Source: Pseudomonas shahriarae | GTDB taxonomy: Bacteria > Pseudomonadota > Gammaproteobacteria > Pseudomonadales > Pseudomonadaceae | Reading direction: 5' to 3' | Length of the DNA stretch: 64,000 nucleotides | NCBI RefSeq assembly: GCF_014268455.2 | Contig: NZ_CP077085.1 | Span: 4,195,001 to 4,259,000, forward strand | Shown here: piece by piece, positions 18,643 through 27,222 of the stretch | Position numbering within the stretch: position 1 is the stretch's first letter | How the letters are laid out: every line of letters starts with the position of its first letter | The notes under the pieces: generated by a model | Databases searched by the model: none | What the model was told of the DNA's origin: nothing | What the model saw: only the letters and a program-made list of their open reading frames with translations | Made by a program: the position numbers and the translations under genes

Positions 18643-19207
18643 AGGACTGGAGGACATCCTGGCCGAGCGCCTGGCGGTGATTTTTTGCGGGATCAATCCG
18701 GGCCTGCTGGCGGCCGCGCAGGGCCATCACTTTGCCGGGCGTGGCAACCGCTTCTGGCGCACCTTGCACCTGGCCGGGTTCACTGCGCATCAAGTGCTAC
18801 CTGAGAATGACCGGACGCTGCTGCAGTACCACTGCGGGCTGACGACCGTCGTGGAACGGCCAACGGCGCGGGCCGATCAATTGTCGCGGGATGAATTCAA
18901 GGCGGCGGCCAACGGGTTTGAACACAAGATCCGCCGTTATGCACCGCGCTATGTGGCGTTCCTGGGCAAGGCGGGTTATTGCGCGCTGTCGGGGCTGCGC
19001 GAGGTGGCGTGGGGGCTGCAACCGCAGACACTGGGGGATGCTGCAGTGTGGGTACTGCCCAATCCCAGCGGGCGGAATCTGGCATTTACGTTGGAGCAAT
19101 TGGTGCAGGCGTATGGGCAGCTCTATTTGGCAGCATTCCCTGGAAGCCGCGCTGCTTGCGCCCGTTCAGATAGCGACATGCTGGGTGGCAGCAACGACAG
19201 CACATAA
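18635..19207 (+). CDS. mug: G/U mismatch-specific DNA glycosylase Mug
   Basis: This is a uracil-DNA glycosylase family 2 protein (190 residues) that removes uracil or ethenocytosine opposite guanine. The active-site motif FCGINPG is at residues 17-23 and the second motif LPNPSGRN at about 148-155, as in E. coli Mug. The start MSEGLEDILAERL at 18635 overlaps the LysR stop by 8 bases. The C-terminal 28 codons overlap, convergently, the 3' end of the membrane protein gene on the other strand (19123-19207); this tail is Ser/Asp-rich and probably not part of the fold. Confidence 0.92.
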   Translation: MSEGLEDILAERLAVIFCGINPGLLAAAQGHHFAGRGNRFWRTLHLAGFTAHQVLPENDRTLLQYHCGLTTVVERPTARADQLSRDEFKAAANGFEHKIRRYAPRYVAFLGKAGYCALSGLREVAWGLQPQTLGDAAVWVLPNPSGRNLAFTLEQLVQAYGQLYLAAFPGSRAACARSDSDMLGGSNDST

Positions 19208-19617
19208 GCCATGCGCGACGCACTCCCCAGGTTCACGATCAATGTGAACGGCGAGTCGCTGAACTCAAACACCAGATTAAAAGTGCCATAAGCACTGCGC
19301 ACATCCACCCGCGACACATCGCACAACGGCCGTTGCTTCTGACGTAAAACCCGGTAAATCATCTGCTGGCCATCAAGACGAAATACCGGGTTGAGGCTGT
19401 TGGTGGCCAACGCCACCCAAGGCACCCTGCGCAACCCGACAAAACTGGCCAATACCGGAATCGCCTTGCCATCAATGCCAGTACCGGGGGCATAGGCAGG
19501 AGCTACCGACTTGGGTTTGCGCAGCTTCTTGAACAGCCAGTACATGAACCAAAACGACAGCCCCTGGCCGATAACCACCACCGCGCCGAAGGCTAAATCC
19601 AACCAGCTGATATTCAT
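19123..19617 (-). CDS. Small membrane-anchored protein of unknown function
   Basis: This 164-residue protein has one N-terminal hydrophobic helix (residues about 4-27), a basic stop-transfer KKLRKPK and a soluble domain of mixed strands, including FVGLRRVPWVALATNSLNP and FNLVFEFSDSPFTLIV, which resembles a pleckstrin-like or bacterial PH fold in composition only. ATG 19617 is preceded by AAGGAAA. I do not recognise the family. Its 3' end overlaps the mug tail on the opposite strand by 85 bases. Confidence 0.65.
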   Translation of the reverse strand: MNISWLDLAFGAVVVIGQGLSFWFMYWLFKKLRKPKSVAPAYAPGTGIDGKAIPVLASFVGLRRVPWVALATNSLNPVFRLDGQQMIYRVLRQKQRPLCDVSRVDVRSAYGTFNLVFEFSDSPFTLIVNLGSASRMAYVLSLLPPSMSLSERAQAARLPGNAAK

Positions 19618-19714
19618 GGTTTTTCCTTAAACGCCCAATATCCATAGCATTTCGGCGAAGAGTAAAACGTTTCCACACCCTGCCACGCACAGGTTGAAAA
19701 ATCATACAAAATGA

Positions 19715-19742
19715 TTGACTTATCCTTTTCAATCAGTAAGAT
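19715..19742 (+). promoter_or_regulatory. Promoter of tRNA-Asn
   Basis: A -35 TTGACT at 19715-19720 and a -10 TAAGAT at 19737-19742 are 16 bases apart. The predicted start is within a few bases of the tRNA 5' end at 19752. Confidence 0.7.
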
Positions 19743-19751
19743 ACGCCGCAT

Positions 19752-19827
19752 TCCGCGATAGCTCAGTTGGTAGAGCAAATGACTGTTAATCATTGGGTCC
19801 CTGGTTCGAGTCCAGGTCGTGGAGCCA
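19752..19827 (+). tRNA. tRNA-Asn (anticodon GTT), likely attachment site
   Basis: A 76-base cloverleaf reads TCCGCGATAGCTCAGTTGG... to ...GTGGAGCCA. The acceptor arms TCCGCGA and TCGTGGA pair with one G-U. The D-arm is GCTC/GAGC, the anticodon loop is CTGTTAA and the T-arm is GTTCGAGTC. CCA is encoded. An ICE-type ParA gene starts 87 bases later, so its 3' end is the probable chromosomal integration site; I could not find a second copy of the 3' end inside the window. Confidence 0.97.
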
Positions 19828-19837
19828 TATCTCAATC

Positions 19838-19859
19838 GGATCACCCAAGCTGGTGATCC
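19838..19859. other. Hairpin just downstream of tRNA-Asn
   Basis: GGATCACC and GGTGATCC form a perfect 8-bp stem around CAAGCT. It lacks a following T-run, so it is a weak terminator candidate; it may instead be part of the processing or attachment region between the tRNA and the ICE-type genes. Confidence 0.5.
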
Positions 19860-19914
19860 AGGCATAGCATAATCTACGCGTCGTCTCTGATTCTTCACTT
19901 TAGAGACCATTGCC

Positions 19915-20802
19915 ATGAAAATCGCTGCAGTACTCTCAACAAAAGGCGGACCGGGGAAAACCACGGTCACAGCCAGTCTAGGCGCGTTCTGCGCCGACTC
20001 CGGTCTTCGCACCCTGCTCATTGATCTAGATAATCAGCCTTCGCTATCGTCGTTTTATGCATTAACGCATGAAGCACCTGGCGGCGCTTACGAGCTGATT
20101 GCCAACAATGAGACCCGACGCGATCAGATCATCTCCCAAACCTGCATACCCAACCTTTCCCTCATTCATTCAAATGATCCCTTCAACCAGCTAGGCACTC
20201 TGTTACTCCACGCCGCCGACGGACGCCTTCGACTCAAAAACCTCATCTCGACGTTTGAACCAGATTTCGACCTCGTACTGGTCGACACACAAGGCGCACG
20301 ATCCATCATCCTGGAAATGGCCCTTTTAGGTGCCGACATGGCGATCTCCCCCATCACTCCAGATATGCTGACCGCTAGAGAGTTTCATCGCGGCATGCTT
20401 CAGCTTTACCGCGACCTTCAACCTCTAGCCGCTCTGGGGGCGGTGACACCACCACTCAATGTCGTGATAAACAAACTTGATGCGACAAAAGATGCCCGCC
20501 TAATTCATCAGTCTCTCTCTGAAACTTTTGCTGATCATCCTCAAGCACGCCTGCGTCGTACAACCATTCCGGCAGCGGTCAGCTTTCGTCGGGCAGCCAC
20601 TGAGGGCATACCGGCTCATCGACTGGAATACAGGCTTCCTGCCAACCGACAGTCTCCGACCGCATTTACTGTCATCAAGGAACTCTGTTTGGAGCTCTTC
20701 CCAGAATGGCACCATAAATTCAATGCGCTCACCGCGGAGCAACTCAGCCTACGGTCCTCCCAGCACACCAAGAAAAACACCGTTGGAGGGCCTGCCAAAT
20801 GA
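19915..20802 (+). CDS. ParA/Soj-type ATPase of an integrative conjugative element
   Basis: This 295-residue ParA-family ATPase has the deviant Walker A STKGGPGKTT at residues 8-17 (Pro where Val is usual), the D-L-D-N-Q-P motif at 37-42 and a Walker B region with LVDTQGA. In PFGI-1/pKLC102/SPI-7-type ICEs a soj gene lies next to the tRNA at one end and is needed to maintain the excised circle. Position (87 bases after tRNA-Asn) and neighbours (dnaB-like, ICE ParB, DUF2857, STY4528-like) fit that exactly. It overlaps dnaB by 4 bases. Confidence 0.9.
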   Translation: MKIAAVLSTKGGPGKTTVTASLGAFCADSGLRTLLIDLDNQPSLSSFYALTHEAPGGAYELIANNETRRDQIISQTCIPNLSLIHSNDPFNQLGTLLLHAADGRLRLKNLISTFEPDFDLVLVDTQGARSIILEMALLGADMAISPITPDMLTAREFHRGMLQLYRDLQPLAALGAVTPPLNVVINKLDATKDARLIHQSLSETFADHPQARLRRTTIPAAVSFRRAATEGIPAHRLEYRLPANRQSPTAFTVIKELCLELFPEWHHKFNALTAEQLSLRSSQHTKKNTVGGPAK

Positions 20803-22145
20803 CCCACTTGGATTTGATGCCACCTCACTCCATTGAAGCAGAGCAAGGCGTAATTGGTGGACTGATGCTGGATAACTCCGCTTGGGACCTCGTAGCAGAT
20901 ACTGTTTCAACTGAAGACTTCTTTCGGCGCGATCACCGCCTGATTTTCCAAGCCATCGCGCAACTCGCTGAAAGCAGCAGTCCCATCGACGTTGTGACCG
21001 TGCTGGAGTCTCTAGAGACGCCATCCGAGATCGGTGGCCTTGCGTACCTTGGCGAGTTGGCTAAGAACACCCCCTCGGTTGCCAACATCGCTACGTATGC
21101 AGAAATCGTTCGAGAGCGCGCTCATTTACGTCGCTTAGTTTCACTGGGATATGAGTGCAGTAGAGATGCGTCATCGAGCCAAGCAAAGAGTGCTGAGGTA
21201 CAAGACCGCATTGAGCAAAAGCTTTTCGCACTGGGGCAGAACAGCCAACAAAGCGACTTCGTCGACCTCAAGCACACCCTGATGGAGGTGGTTGAAAGAA
21301 TCGATTTCCACTTCAATGAAGGTGACAGTATCACCGGTGTTCCGAGTGGCTTGGACGCAATGGATCAAGTGACCGGAGGCTTTCAGGATGCAGACCTGGT
21401 CGTGATCGCGGCGAGGCCCTCCATGGGAAAAACAAGTCTGGCCCTAAGCGTAGTTGATGCTGTCCTGCAGCAAAAACCCTGCAATACAGTCCAGATCTAC
21501 AGCCAAGAAATGCCGGCTCATGCACTCACTTTCAGACTCATTGCGATCCTGGGCCAGCTCAACCTTGCGAACTTAATGCGCGGCCAACTGGAAGATGAGG
21601 ATTGGCCCAAGATCATTGCGGCCGTTAAGCGAATCAATGACTACGGTAGCCGCCTGATCATTGATGAAACATCAAGCCTCACCCCCTCTGAACTTCGCTC
21701 AAAAGCACGCCGAGCAGCTCGACGCTTTGGGATGCCGCGCCTGATCCTGATTGATTACCTCCAATTAATGCGACTAGGGGGGAAAGAAAACAGAAACCTC
21801 GAAATTGCAGGCATCACTGCTGCCCTAAAAGCGTTGGCCAAGGAGTTTAACTGCCCCGTAGTCGCCCTTTCCCAACTCAATAGATCAGTGGAACAACGTG
21901 CCGATAAACGCCCCTTCAACGGAGACCTTCGTGAGTCCGGGGCCATCGAGCAAGATGCTGACGTGATCATGTTCATTTATAGAGATGAGGTTTATCACCC
22001 CGACACTACCGAGCAAGGCACTGCGGAACTGATCTTCGGAAAGCACCGAAACGGCCCGACGGGCACCGTTCGAGTGGCCTTCATTCCAGAACAAACTCGC
22101 TTTACAAACCTCCATTCCGGCGTTGAACGGAGGACTGTACGGTGA
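20799..22145 (+). CDS. Replicative DNA helicase, DnaB family, ICE-encoded
   Basis: This 448-residue hexameric helicase has an N-terminal DnaB domain starting PHSIEAEQGVIGGLMLD and a RecA-like C-terminal domain with Walker A ARPSMGKTSLAL, Walker B LILIDYLQLM and the sensor ALSQLNRSVEQR and RESGAIEQDAD motifs. It is a second DnaB typical of ICEs of this type, where it supports replication of the excised element. It lies in a tight operon: ATGA overlap with the ParA gene and GTGA overlap with the following small gene. Confidence 0.93.
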   Translation: MTHLDLMPPHSIEAEQGVIGGLMLDNSAWDLVADTVSTEDFFRRDHRLIFQAIAQLAESSSPIDVVTVLESLETPSEIGGLAYLGELAKNTPSVANIATYAEIVRERAHLRRLVSLGYECSRDASSSQAKSAEVQDRIEQKLFALGQNSQQSDFVDLKHTLMEVVERIDFHFNEGDSITGVPSGLDAMDQVTGGFQDADLVVIAARPSMGKTSLALSVVDAVLQQKPCNTVQIYSQEMPAHALTFRLIAILGQLNLANLMRGQLEDEDWPKIIAAVKRINDYGSRLIIDETSSLTPSELRSKARRAARRFGMPRLILIDYLQLMRLGGKENRNLEIAGITAALKALAKEFNCPVVALSQLNRSVEQRADKRPFNGDLRESGAIEQDADVIMFIYRDEVYHPDTTEQGTAELIFGKHRNGPTGTVRVAFIPEQTRFTNLHSGVERRTVR

Positions 22146-22501
22146 GTGCCTTTACGCAGCGAGGGCGCTGCAGTGATTGCTTCGCTGAGTTTGCTCTGCA
22201 TGCAGCCATCAAACGATTTGTCGGCGATGACGTGCCTGCCGGCGAAGTGGATCTTGATATCTGCCCGGAATGTGGCAGCTACAACGTTTTGGATGCCTCG
22301 ATGGAGTTGAGTTGTGACGAATCTGGCGACGACACCTGCACAGTGACCTTCCGAATTAATAGAGGACAGCTGGAAGGCCAGAGTTTTCTCTATGCCCTAG
22401 CTTGCCGTACTGAGGGATGGAAAGGCGTAGAAGTTCTGCAAATCCAGTTGCCAGACGCCATCTATGAGCCTTCTTTTGAGGTGGGAGAAAGCTATGAGTA
22501 A
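22142..22501 (+). CDS. Zinc-ribbon-like small protein of ICE replication operon
   Basis: This 119-residue protein starts at GTG 22142, overlapping the dnaB stop. It has two Cys pairs, RCSDCF near residue 9 and CPECGSYN near residue 40, the spacing of a zinc ribbon, followed by an acidic strand-rich half with no further motifs. I do not recognise a named family. Its position between dnaB and parB and the translational coupling imply that it works with element replication or partition. Confidence 0.7.
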   Translation: MSAFTQRGRCSDCFAEFALHAAIKRFVGDDVPAGEVDLDICPECGSYNVLDASMELSCDESGDDTCTVTFRINRGQLEGQSFLYALACRTEGWKGVEVLQIQLPDAIYEPSFEVGESYE

Positions 22502-22528
22502 TCATCCGTTTGGCAGGAGGATCGCCTG

Positions 22529-24277
22529 ATGGCCAGCAAATCACTCTCAACCGATCAAATCAAAGGGAAGCTGCTGCAAGGTGCCTTTACCAGCAGCACG
22601 CCATCTGCAAGCCGCCTCTCCGATCCAATCGTCGATACCCCAATGCTTGTGACACTGGACCAGCTCAGGCCATATGAACACAACCCCCGAGTTAATCGAA
22701 ATCCACAATACGAAGAAATTCGCGAATCCATCCAAAATCGTGGGTTAGATGCCCCTCCCCCCATTACTCGCCGTCCTGGTGAGGACCACTTCATCATCCG
22801 CAATGGCGGTAATACGCGGCTCGCGATACTCAATGATTTATGGAGAGAGACTCAGGATGATCGCTTCTTCCGCCTTCACTGCCTGTTTCGCCCATGGCCC
22901 ACCCGCGGTGAAATTGTCGCCCTGACTGGGCATCTCGCTGAAAGCGACCTCCATGGTGGACTGACCTTCATAGAGCGTGCACTGGGTGTAGAAAGAGCAA
23001 GAAACTTTTACCAGGAAGAATCAGGAACAATGCTTTCGCAGAGGGAGCTAGCCAAACGGCTGAGAGAGGATGGATACCCCATCTCTCAGTCACACACCTG
23101 CAAAATGCAGGATGCCATTCGCTACCTTCTGCCAGCCATTCCCAATGCTCTTTACGGGGGGCTTGGCAAGCCACAGATTGAGAGACTGACAGTACTGCGC
23201 CGGCTGAGCGAAAAAGCATGGCTAAAATATGACGGTGCTTTGATTCAAGACGTTAATCACGAGCAGTTGTTCCAAGAAACCCTGTCATTGTTTGACCACG
23301 GCGAGTTCGGTTACGAGCGCTTCCAAGATGAGCTGCTTCACAGAATGGGCGAGCATCTTGCTCAGGACTACAACCGATTAAGAGTAGACATCCTTGATCC
23401 GGACAGTCACTCCAGCACGCCTACCCCGGCCGATCTGACCAACAGCACCACTGAGCCTGAGACAAGCACACAGGCAACGGCCTCGCCTCTCAAAGCACCA
23501 CAAACCTCTCGTGAAAAAATTCCGGTCGTAGAATCCACCGCGCCGCAGACGGACAACGCTGAGGGGGTGCCGCATCCCGAAAAGCTTCCCTTACCACTCC
23601 ACGAACAAGAACTGCAGGAACGTATTCAAGCCAACACACTATCGCCAATAGCAGGCCTAACCCCTAGAACACAGGCAATCAAACATCAGTTGGCACAAGC
23701 CACGGGGGAGGAAATCCCTCTCTTTGAGGAGTCCTGCCTTCACTCCATTCCCATCCAAGCGGGGGGCCTGCATCCCGTTGCCGATCTTTGGTATATCGAA
23801 CGCGCTGTAGACGTACCAGAGGCCTTACGTAGCGACATTTTAGCGCTGGTACACGATATAGCCGATGAGCTAGCAATGCCTCAACACCACTTCATTCAAA
23901 GCGATTGGGGCATTGGTTTTGTAGTGGTTCGGCCACCCGATTGGGACAGCGACATTTTTGCGAGGCCTCCTGCCCAGATCACCCAGCAGGCTTTCACTGT
24001 GCTGAATCTGCTTGACGGAATAAGTGGCCGCTTCGCGCCCGCACTCGACTGGCTTCGATCCGAGGAAAATACCGCCAGTGGACCCGAGATGAACAATCTT
24101 CGATTCATAGCGGAGCTTGGACAGGTACTGCTAGGCGACTCTCCTCTCAAAGCCCAGTCAGCCTCGGTATCAGAAAGACTGAGTGATGTCGCTTTGGTGA
24201 AACTTTTCAGAGTCATTCGTTTGGCACGACGACTCATTGAGCTGGAATCCACACAATCGTCTTGCGACGACATCTAA
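22529..24277 (+). CDS. ParB-family partition protein, PFGI-1 ICE class
   Basis: This 582-residue protein contains a ParB N-terminal domain (residues about 40-130) with the features TLDQLRPYEHNPRV, ESIQNRGLDAPPPI and RNGGNTRLAIL. It then has a helix-turn-helix region (SQRELAKRLREDGYPISQSH), a long Pro/Thr/Ser-rich linker at about 290-370 and a C-terminal helical domain. Size and layout match the long ParB proteins that define PFGI-1-class integrative elements. It lies 27 bases after the zinc-ribbon gene and overlaps the region upstream of DUF2857. Confidence 0.88.
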   Translation: MASKSLSTDQIKGKLLQGAFTSSTPSASRLSDPIVDTPMLVTLDQLRPYEHNPRVNRNPQYEEIRESIQNRGLDAPPPITRRPGEDHFIIRNGGNTRLAILNDLWRETQDDRFFRLHCLFRPWPTRGEIVALTGHLAESDLHGGLTFIERALGVERARNFYQEESGTMLSQRELAKRLREDGYPISQSHTCKMQDAIRYLLPAIPNALYGGLGKPQIERLTVLRRLSEKAWLKYDGALIQDVNHEQLFQETLSLFDHGEFGYERFQDELLHRMGEHLAQDYNRLRVDILDPDSHSSTPTPADLTNSTTEPETSTQATASPLKAPQTSREKIPVVESTAPQTDNAEGVPHPEKLPLPLHEQELQERIQANTLSPIAGLTPRTQAIKHQLAQATGEEIPLFEESCLHSIPIQAGGLHPVADLWYIERAVDVPEALRSDILALVHDIADELAMPQHHFIQSDWGIGFVVVRPPDWDSDIFARPPAQITQQAFTVLNLLDGISGRFAPALDWLRSEENTASGPEMNNLRFIAELGQVLLGDSPLKAQSASVSERLSDVALVKLFRVIRLARRLIELESTQSSCDDI

Positions 24278-24303
24278 CGACCACGGAATGGTGGAGGTTT
24301 CTT

Positions 24304-24855
24304 ATGCATCCCTTAAATCTGGCTGTCGCCTTTCAAATACTGAACAACATCAAAAATGGTCAGCTTCGTAGTTGCCTGGCCATGGGGTTCGAAGAGAAGG
24401 ATCTGAAGACGTTAATCGACCCACATTGCATGGGGGCGCTGGTTAACTCACCGGTGCCTTGGTTCAAGGTCGTGGTGGACGGCGTAGTAGTTAATCGCCT
24501 TCTGGCACATGCCAAGCACTCGGAGGAAGAAGAGCTCATCACTCGCGCAATAGCCTTGGGAGGAAGCTCACCCATGATGCAAGAGCTTTTTGGTCTTCCC
24601 GCAAAAGAGGTCGCTGTCAGGCGCGCTATTCTCGGCGTACCCAATCGAAAGGGACGATGGCCCAATGTGAGTGCCGAGGAAGAGACCTTTTTGTGGAAGC
24701 TCTGGATCAAATACACCAAAGAGCAGAATACGGACCTGAAAGACCTACGTTCGGTCCTTGAGGCGGCCATGGCAATGACGGGACACCAGCCCGCGCTGAA
24801 CCTTGCGATGATCTGGAACACCATTAAAAGCTGGATTGAGCAGGATTTGGTGTAA
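24304..24855 (+). CDS. DUF2857-family ICE protein
   Basis: This 183-residue helical protein starts at ATG 24304 (after GGAGGTTTCTT), giving MHPLNLAVAFQILNNIKNGQ, the typical N-terminus of DUF2857 proteins found next to parB in pathogenicity-island and ICE backbones. Residues about 80-130 contain a helix-turn-helix-like AKEVAVRRAILGVPNRKGR. It ends in the ATG of the next gene. Its role is unknown; context suggests replication or regulation of the element. Confidence 0.78.
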   Translation: MHPLNLAVAFQILNNIKNGQLRSCLAMGFEEKDLKTLIDPHCMGALVNSPVPWFKVVVDGVVVNRLLAHAKHSEEEELITRAIALGGSSPMMQELFGLPAKEVAVRRAILGVPNRKGRWPNVSAEEETFLWKLWIKYTKEQNTDLKDLRSVLEAAMAMTGHQPALNLAMIWNTIKSWIEQDLV

Positions 24856-26198
24856 TGGCCGTGAGCGCAAATGGACGCTTCACGCCCGGAAATCTCGATG
24901 TACTCAACGCTCTCCTTGACTCTGCAGGCGCAGCGCTTCGCGAGTCCAGACCTACGAAACCGTCGACGTCACCCTACGCCAAGTCTCCCACAAGACCTCT
25001 CTCCGGTTCTGCCGAACCGGAGAGAGCCGGCATATTCTTCACTGGAAATCCCCATGAAGCGGTTCCTCGACGTCTGTTGCTGGACAACCGCCTGACTCCT
25101 CTAGAGCGCAATGCCTGGCAAGTTCTTCGACTGTTGCTCAATGATGATGGCCTTACTTCTTTTCCTACGTACGAACAACTACGCCCCTACCTAGCCTCTT
25201 CGCCCTTTAAACAGGCCTCCAAGGAAAGCATAGCCAAGGCGCTTACCGCCTTGCGAATGACGCGATGGCTTAGTCTGGGAGGCAAGGTACGAGACAACAT
25301 TACCGGACAAATGAAGGGCAATATTTACCTGTTGCATGACGAGCCCGTCAGCATCGCCGAAGCCATGTTGCTTGATGGCCAATACCTGGAACTGATCGGC
25401 ACCAGCATTTGCCACGCCAATAGATCCATTCAAGAACTGGCAGCACATGTATTGGAAGAACTGGCTGCTGACCCCTATTCACGCGAAAACGCTCTCCCCA
25501 CTCACCTCGAGAAAATTCAGCAGCGGCTCAAAGATCAGAAATGGCACAAACCCAAGCATGATGATCAAGCCGACACACCCACCTCAAAGCATGGTTCAAG
25601 CGAATCCGAACTCAGCAAAGCGCGATCCGAACTCAGGGGAAAACCCTCAGTTCGGAGTCGATTCAAACAGGGTTCGGAATCCGAACCCTGCCCGTTTATC
25701 GACGCTAGCAACCAAGTTCGGAATCCGAACTCATTTAGTACTGGTACAGATACACATCTTTGTAAAAGTACAGTACCGGCGACACGAGAGCCTCTCCGCC
25801 TGCCCAGTGCTTTCCTCGAGCTTGCGATGGAGCAACGCCAAAAAATCAAGAACGCGCTCAGTGCGCTTGATGAGCCGTTGCAGCAGTCGGTCTTGGATCA
25901 GTGGTCTTTGCGCTGCACTGACCCCAACGTTCGAAACCCAGCCGGATACCTATTCGGAATGATTCAGAAGGCAAAACGCGGCGAGTTCAACGCACTCGCA
26001 GATGCATCCAAAGCAGCAACCTCCATACCCTCCAGAAACGGACTGGGGACGCCTCCACCAAAATCGCCTCCGTCGTTGGAGCATTTGACACAGAGGGATA
26101 AACCCCGGGGCCAGCGATTGGCAACGGGGCAGGACTGTATGAATGAAATTTGGCTGCTTTTAAAATCGAAGGGGGTGGGCAGCACCTCTAAACCCTAG
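24855..26198 (+). CDS. STY4528-like ICE replication-associated protein
   Basis: This 447-residue protein matches the layout of STY4528-family pathogenicity-island proteins. It has a disordered N-terminus, a winged-helix-like region at about residues 60-160 (FTGNPHEAVPRRLLLDNRLT then PLERNAWQVLRLLLN), a low-complexity charged middle, and a C-terminal domain with LQQSVLDQWSLRC and NPAGYLFGMIQKA. It follows DUF2857 with a one-base overlap. The middle section contains a cluster of DNA palindromes (25602-25731), encoding repeated S-E-L and V-R-N-P-N peptides, so this stretch may have a cis-acting role besides coding. Confidence 0.75.
   Translation: MAVSANGRFTPGNLDVLNALLDSAGAALRESRPTKPSTSPYAKSPTRPLSGSAEPERAGIFFTGNPHEAVPRRLLLDNRLTPLERNAWQVLRLLLNDDGLTSFPTYEQLRPYLASSPFKQASKESIAKALTALRMTRWLSLGGKVRDNITGQMKGNIYLLHDEPVSIAEAMLLDGQYLELIGTSICHANRSIQELAAHVLEELAADPYSRENALPTHLEKIQQRLKDQKWHKPKHDDQADTPTSKHGSSESELSKARSELRGKPSVRSRFKQGSESEPCPFIDASNQVRNPNSFSTGTDTHLCKSTVPATREPLRLPSAFLELAMEQRQKIKNALSALDEPLQQSVLDQWSLRCTDPNVRNPAGYLFGMIQKAKRGEFNALADASKAATSIPSRNGLGTPPPKSPPSLEHLTQRDKPRGQRLATGQDCMNEIWLLLKSKGVGSTSKP
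25602..25731. repeat. Palindromic iteron-like repeats inside the STY4528-like gene
   Basis: The half-site TCCGAAC(T/C) or its complement occurs seven times in 130 bases: singly at about 25605, 25626 and 25650, and paired in a perfect 23-base palindrome at 25668-25690 (core GGTTCGGAATCCGAACC) and a perfect 17-base palindrome at 25715-25731. This density and symmetry go beyond what the coding sequence needs. They could be binding sites for a replication or partition protein, or an origin. Confidence 0.7.
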
Positions 26199-26298
26199 AT
26201 CTTTCATTTACACCGACAAACAATACTCAATGGCCGTGGCCGCGCACATCCACGCTTGTAAGTGACATCGTCAAAAAGCTATTGGCATGCATCCATTA

Positions 26299-27222
26299 CT
26301 AACGCATTTCCTCCAACGCGTACCTCACTTGGTCAACATCCACGTGGACGTACTTCAGGGTCGTACTGATGCTCCGATGCCCTAAGAGATCTTTGACAAT
26401 GTGTAAATTGCACTTGGGCTGCCTCATCAAATCGGTGGCGATCGTATGCCTGAAACGATGCGGGCTCACGTGGACCCCAAGCTTCCGACTGAGCGACGTG
26501 TAGAAGCGCGAGAGCTGGTTCATATCCATGGTTCTGCGCATATGCCGCTGAGAGAACTTGTTCACGTTGAACAACTGCTCGGTCGAGCTAATCCCGCGCG
26601 ATTTGGCATTGAGGAGCAAAATCCTCAAGTATTTGGCGAGCTTGCTATGGATAGGGACATGGTGCTCATCGAAATTTTTTGAAACCTCCGGATGAATGCA
26701 GATCGTCATGGTTTCCAAGTCCACATCGAGCGGGCGAAGGTTCAAAAGCTCATTCGCCCGGATACCCGTATAGAAAAACGTTTCGAACACCGTCCGCCAG
26801 AACCAGGCGGGATGGAGCGACGCCATTACCAGGGTTTTCATTTCAGAGCGGGCCATACCCACAAGGAGAATTCTAGAGTCTCGAATCAAGCGCTGTTTAA
26901 CGGTTTTCGGCGGCCGATTAGGACAACGCACACCACACCCCTCGAAAGGATTCTCGAGGAGACTGGTTAAATTGTTTTTGATTGCATAGCCAAAGAGCGC
27001 CCTCAGGTGACGAGCGTAGGTGTTCCAACTCACCTCTTTGATGTCGCGCCCCAGGACTGACTTACGCCAGCTCAAAACAGTCTTCCTGTCGATCTCATCA
27101 ATGAGACAGTCCCCTGCAAACCGAATCAGTGCATTGGTGGCAACACGGTAACCCTGCTCCGTCGTAGCTCGCAGACGCATATCAAAGAAATAGACCTCCG
27201 GTAATTCTGAGATCACATGCAT
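26299..27222 (-). CDS. Tyrosine site-specific recombinase of the ICE
   Basis: This 307-residue XerC-like recombinase has an N-terminal SAM-like core-binding domain (residues about 1-100). Its catalytic domain carries the Arg in FFYTGIRANELLNL, H-x-x-R in SPHRFRHTIATDL, the second His in LLGHRSISTTLKY and the nucleophilic Tyr in LKYVHVD. It overlaps the 3' end of traI by 10 bases. The recombinase-traI pair is a known right-end module of PFGI-1-like elements. Here it lies next to the left-end replication module in the opposite orientation, so the element has been rearranged or shortened. Confidence 0.92.
   Translation of the reverse strand: MHVISELPEVYFFDMRLRATTEQGYRVATNALIRFAGDCLIDEIDRKTVLSWRKSVLGRDIKEVSWNTYARHLRALFGYAIKNNLTSLLENPFEGCGVRCPNRPPKTVKQRLIRDSRILLVGMARSEMKTLVMASLHPAWFWRTVFETFFYTGIRANELLNLRPLDVDLETMTICIHPEVSKNFDEHHVPIHSKLAKYLRILLLNAKSRGISSTEQLFNVNKFSQRHMRRTMDMNQLSRFYTSLSRKLGVHVSPHRFRHTIATDLMRQPKCNLHIVKDLLGHRSISTTLKYVHVDVDQVRYALEEMR

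Noticed and set aside
26199..26298. Possible attR of the ICE between the STY4528-like gene and the recombinase
   Set aside because: No copy of the tRNA-Asn 3' sequence is present there or elsewhere in the window.
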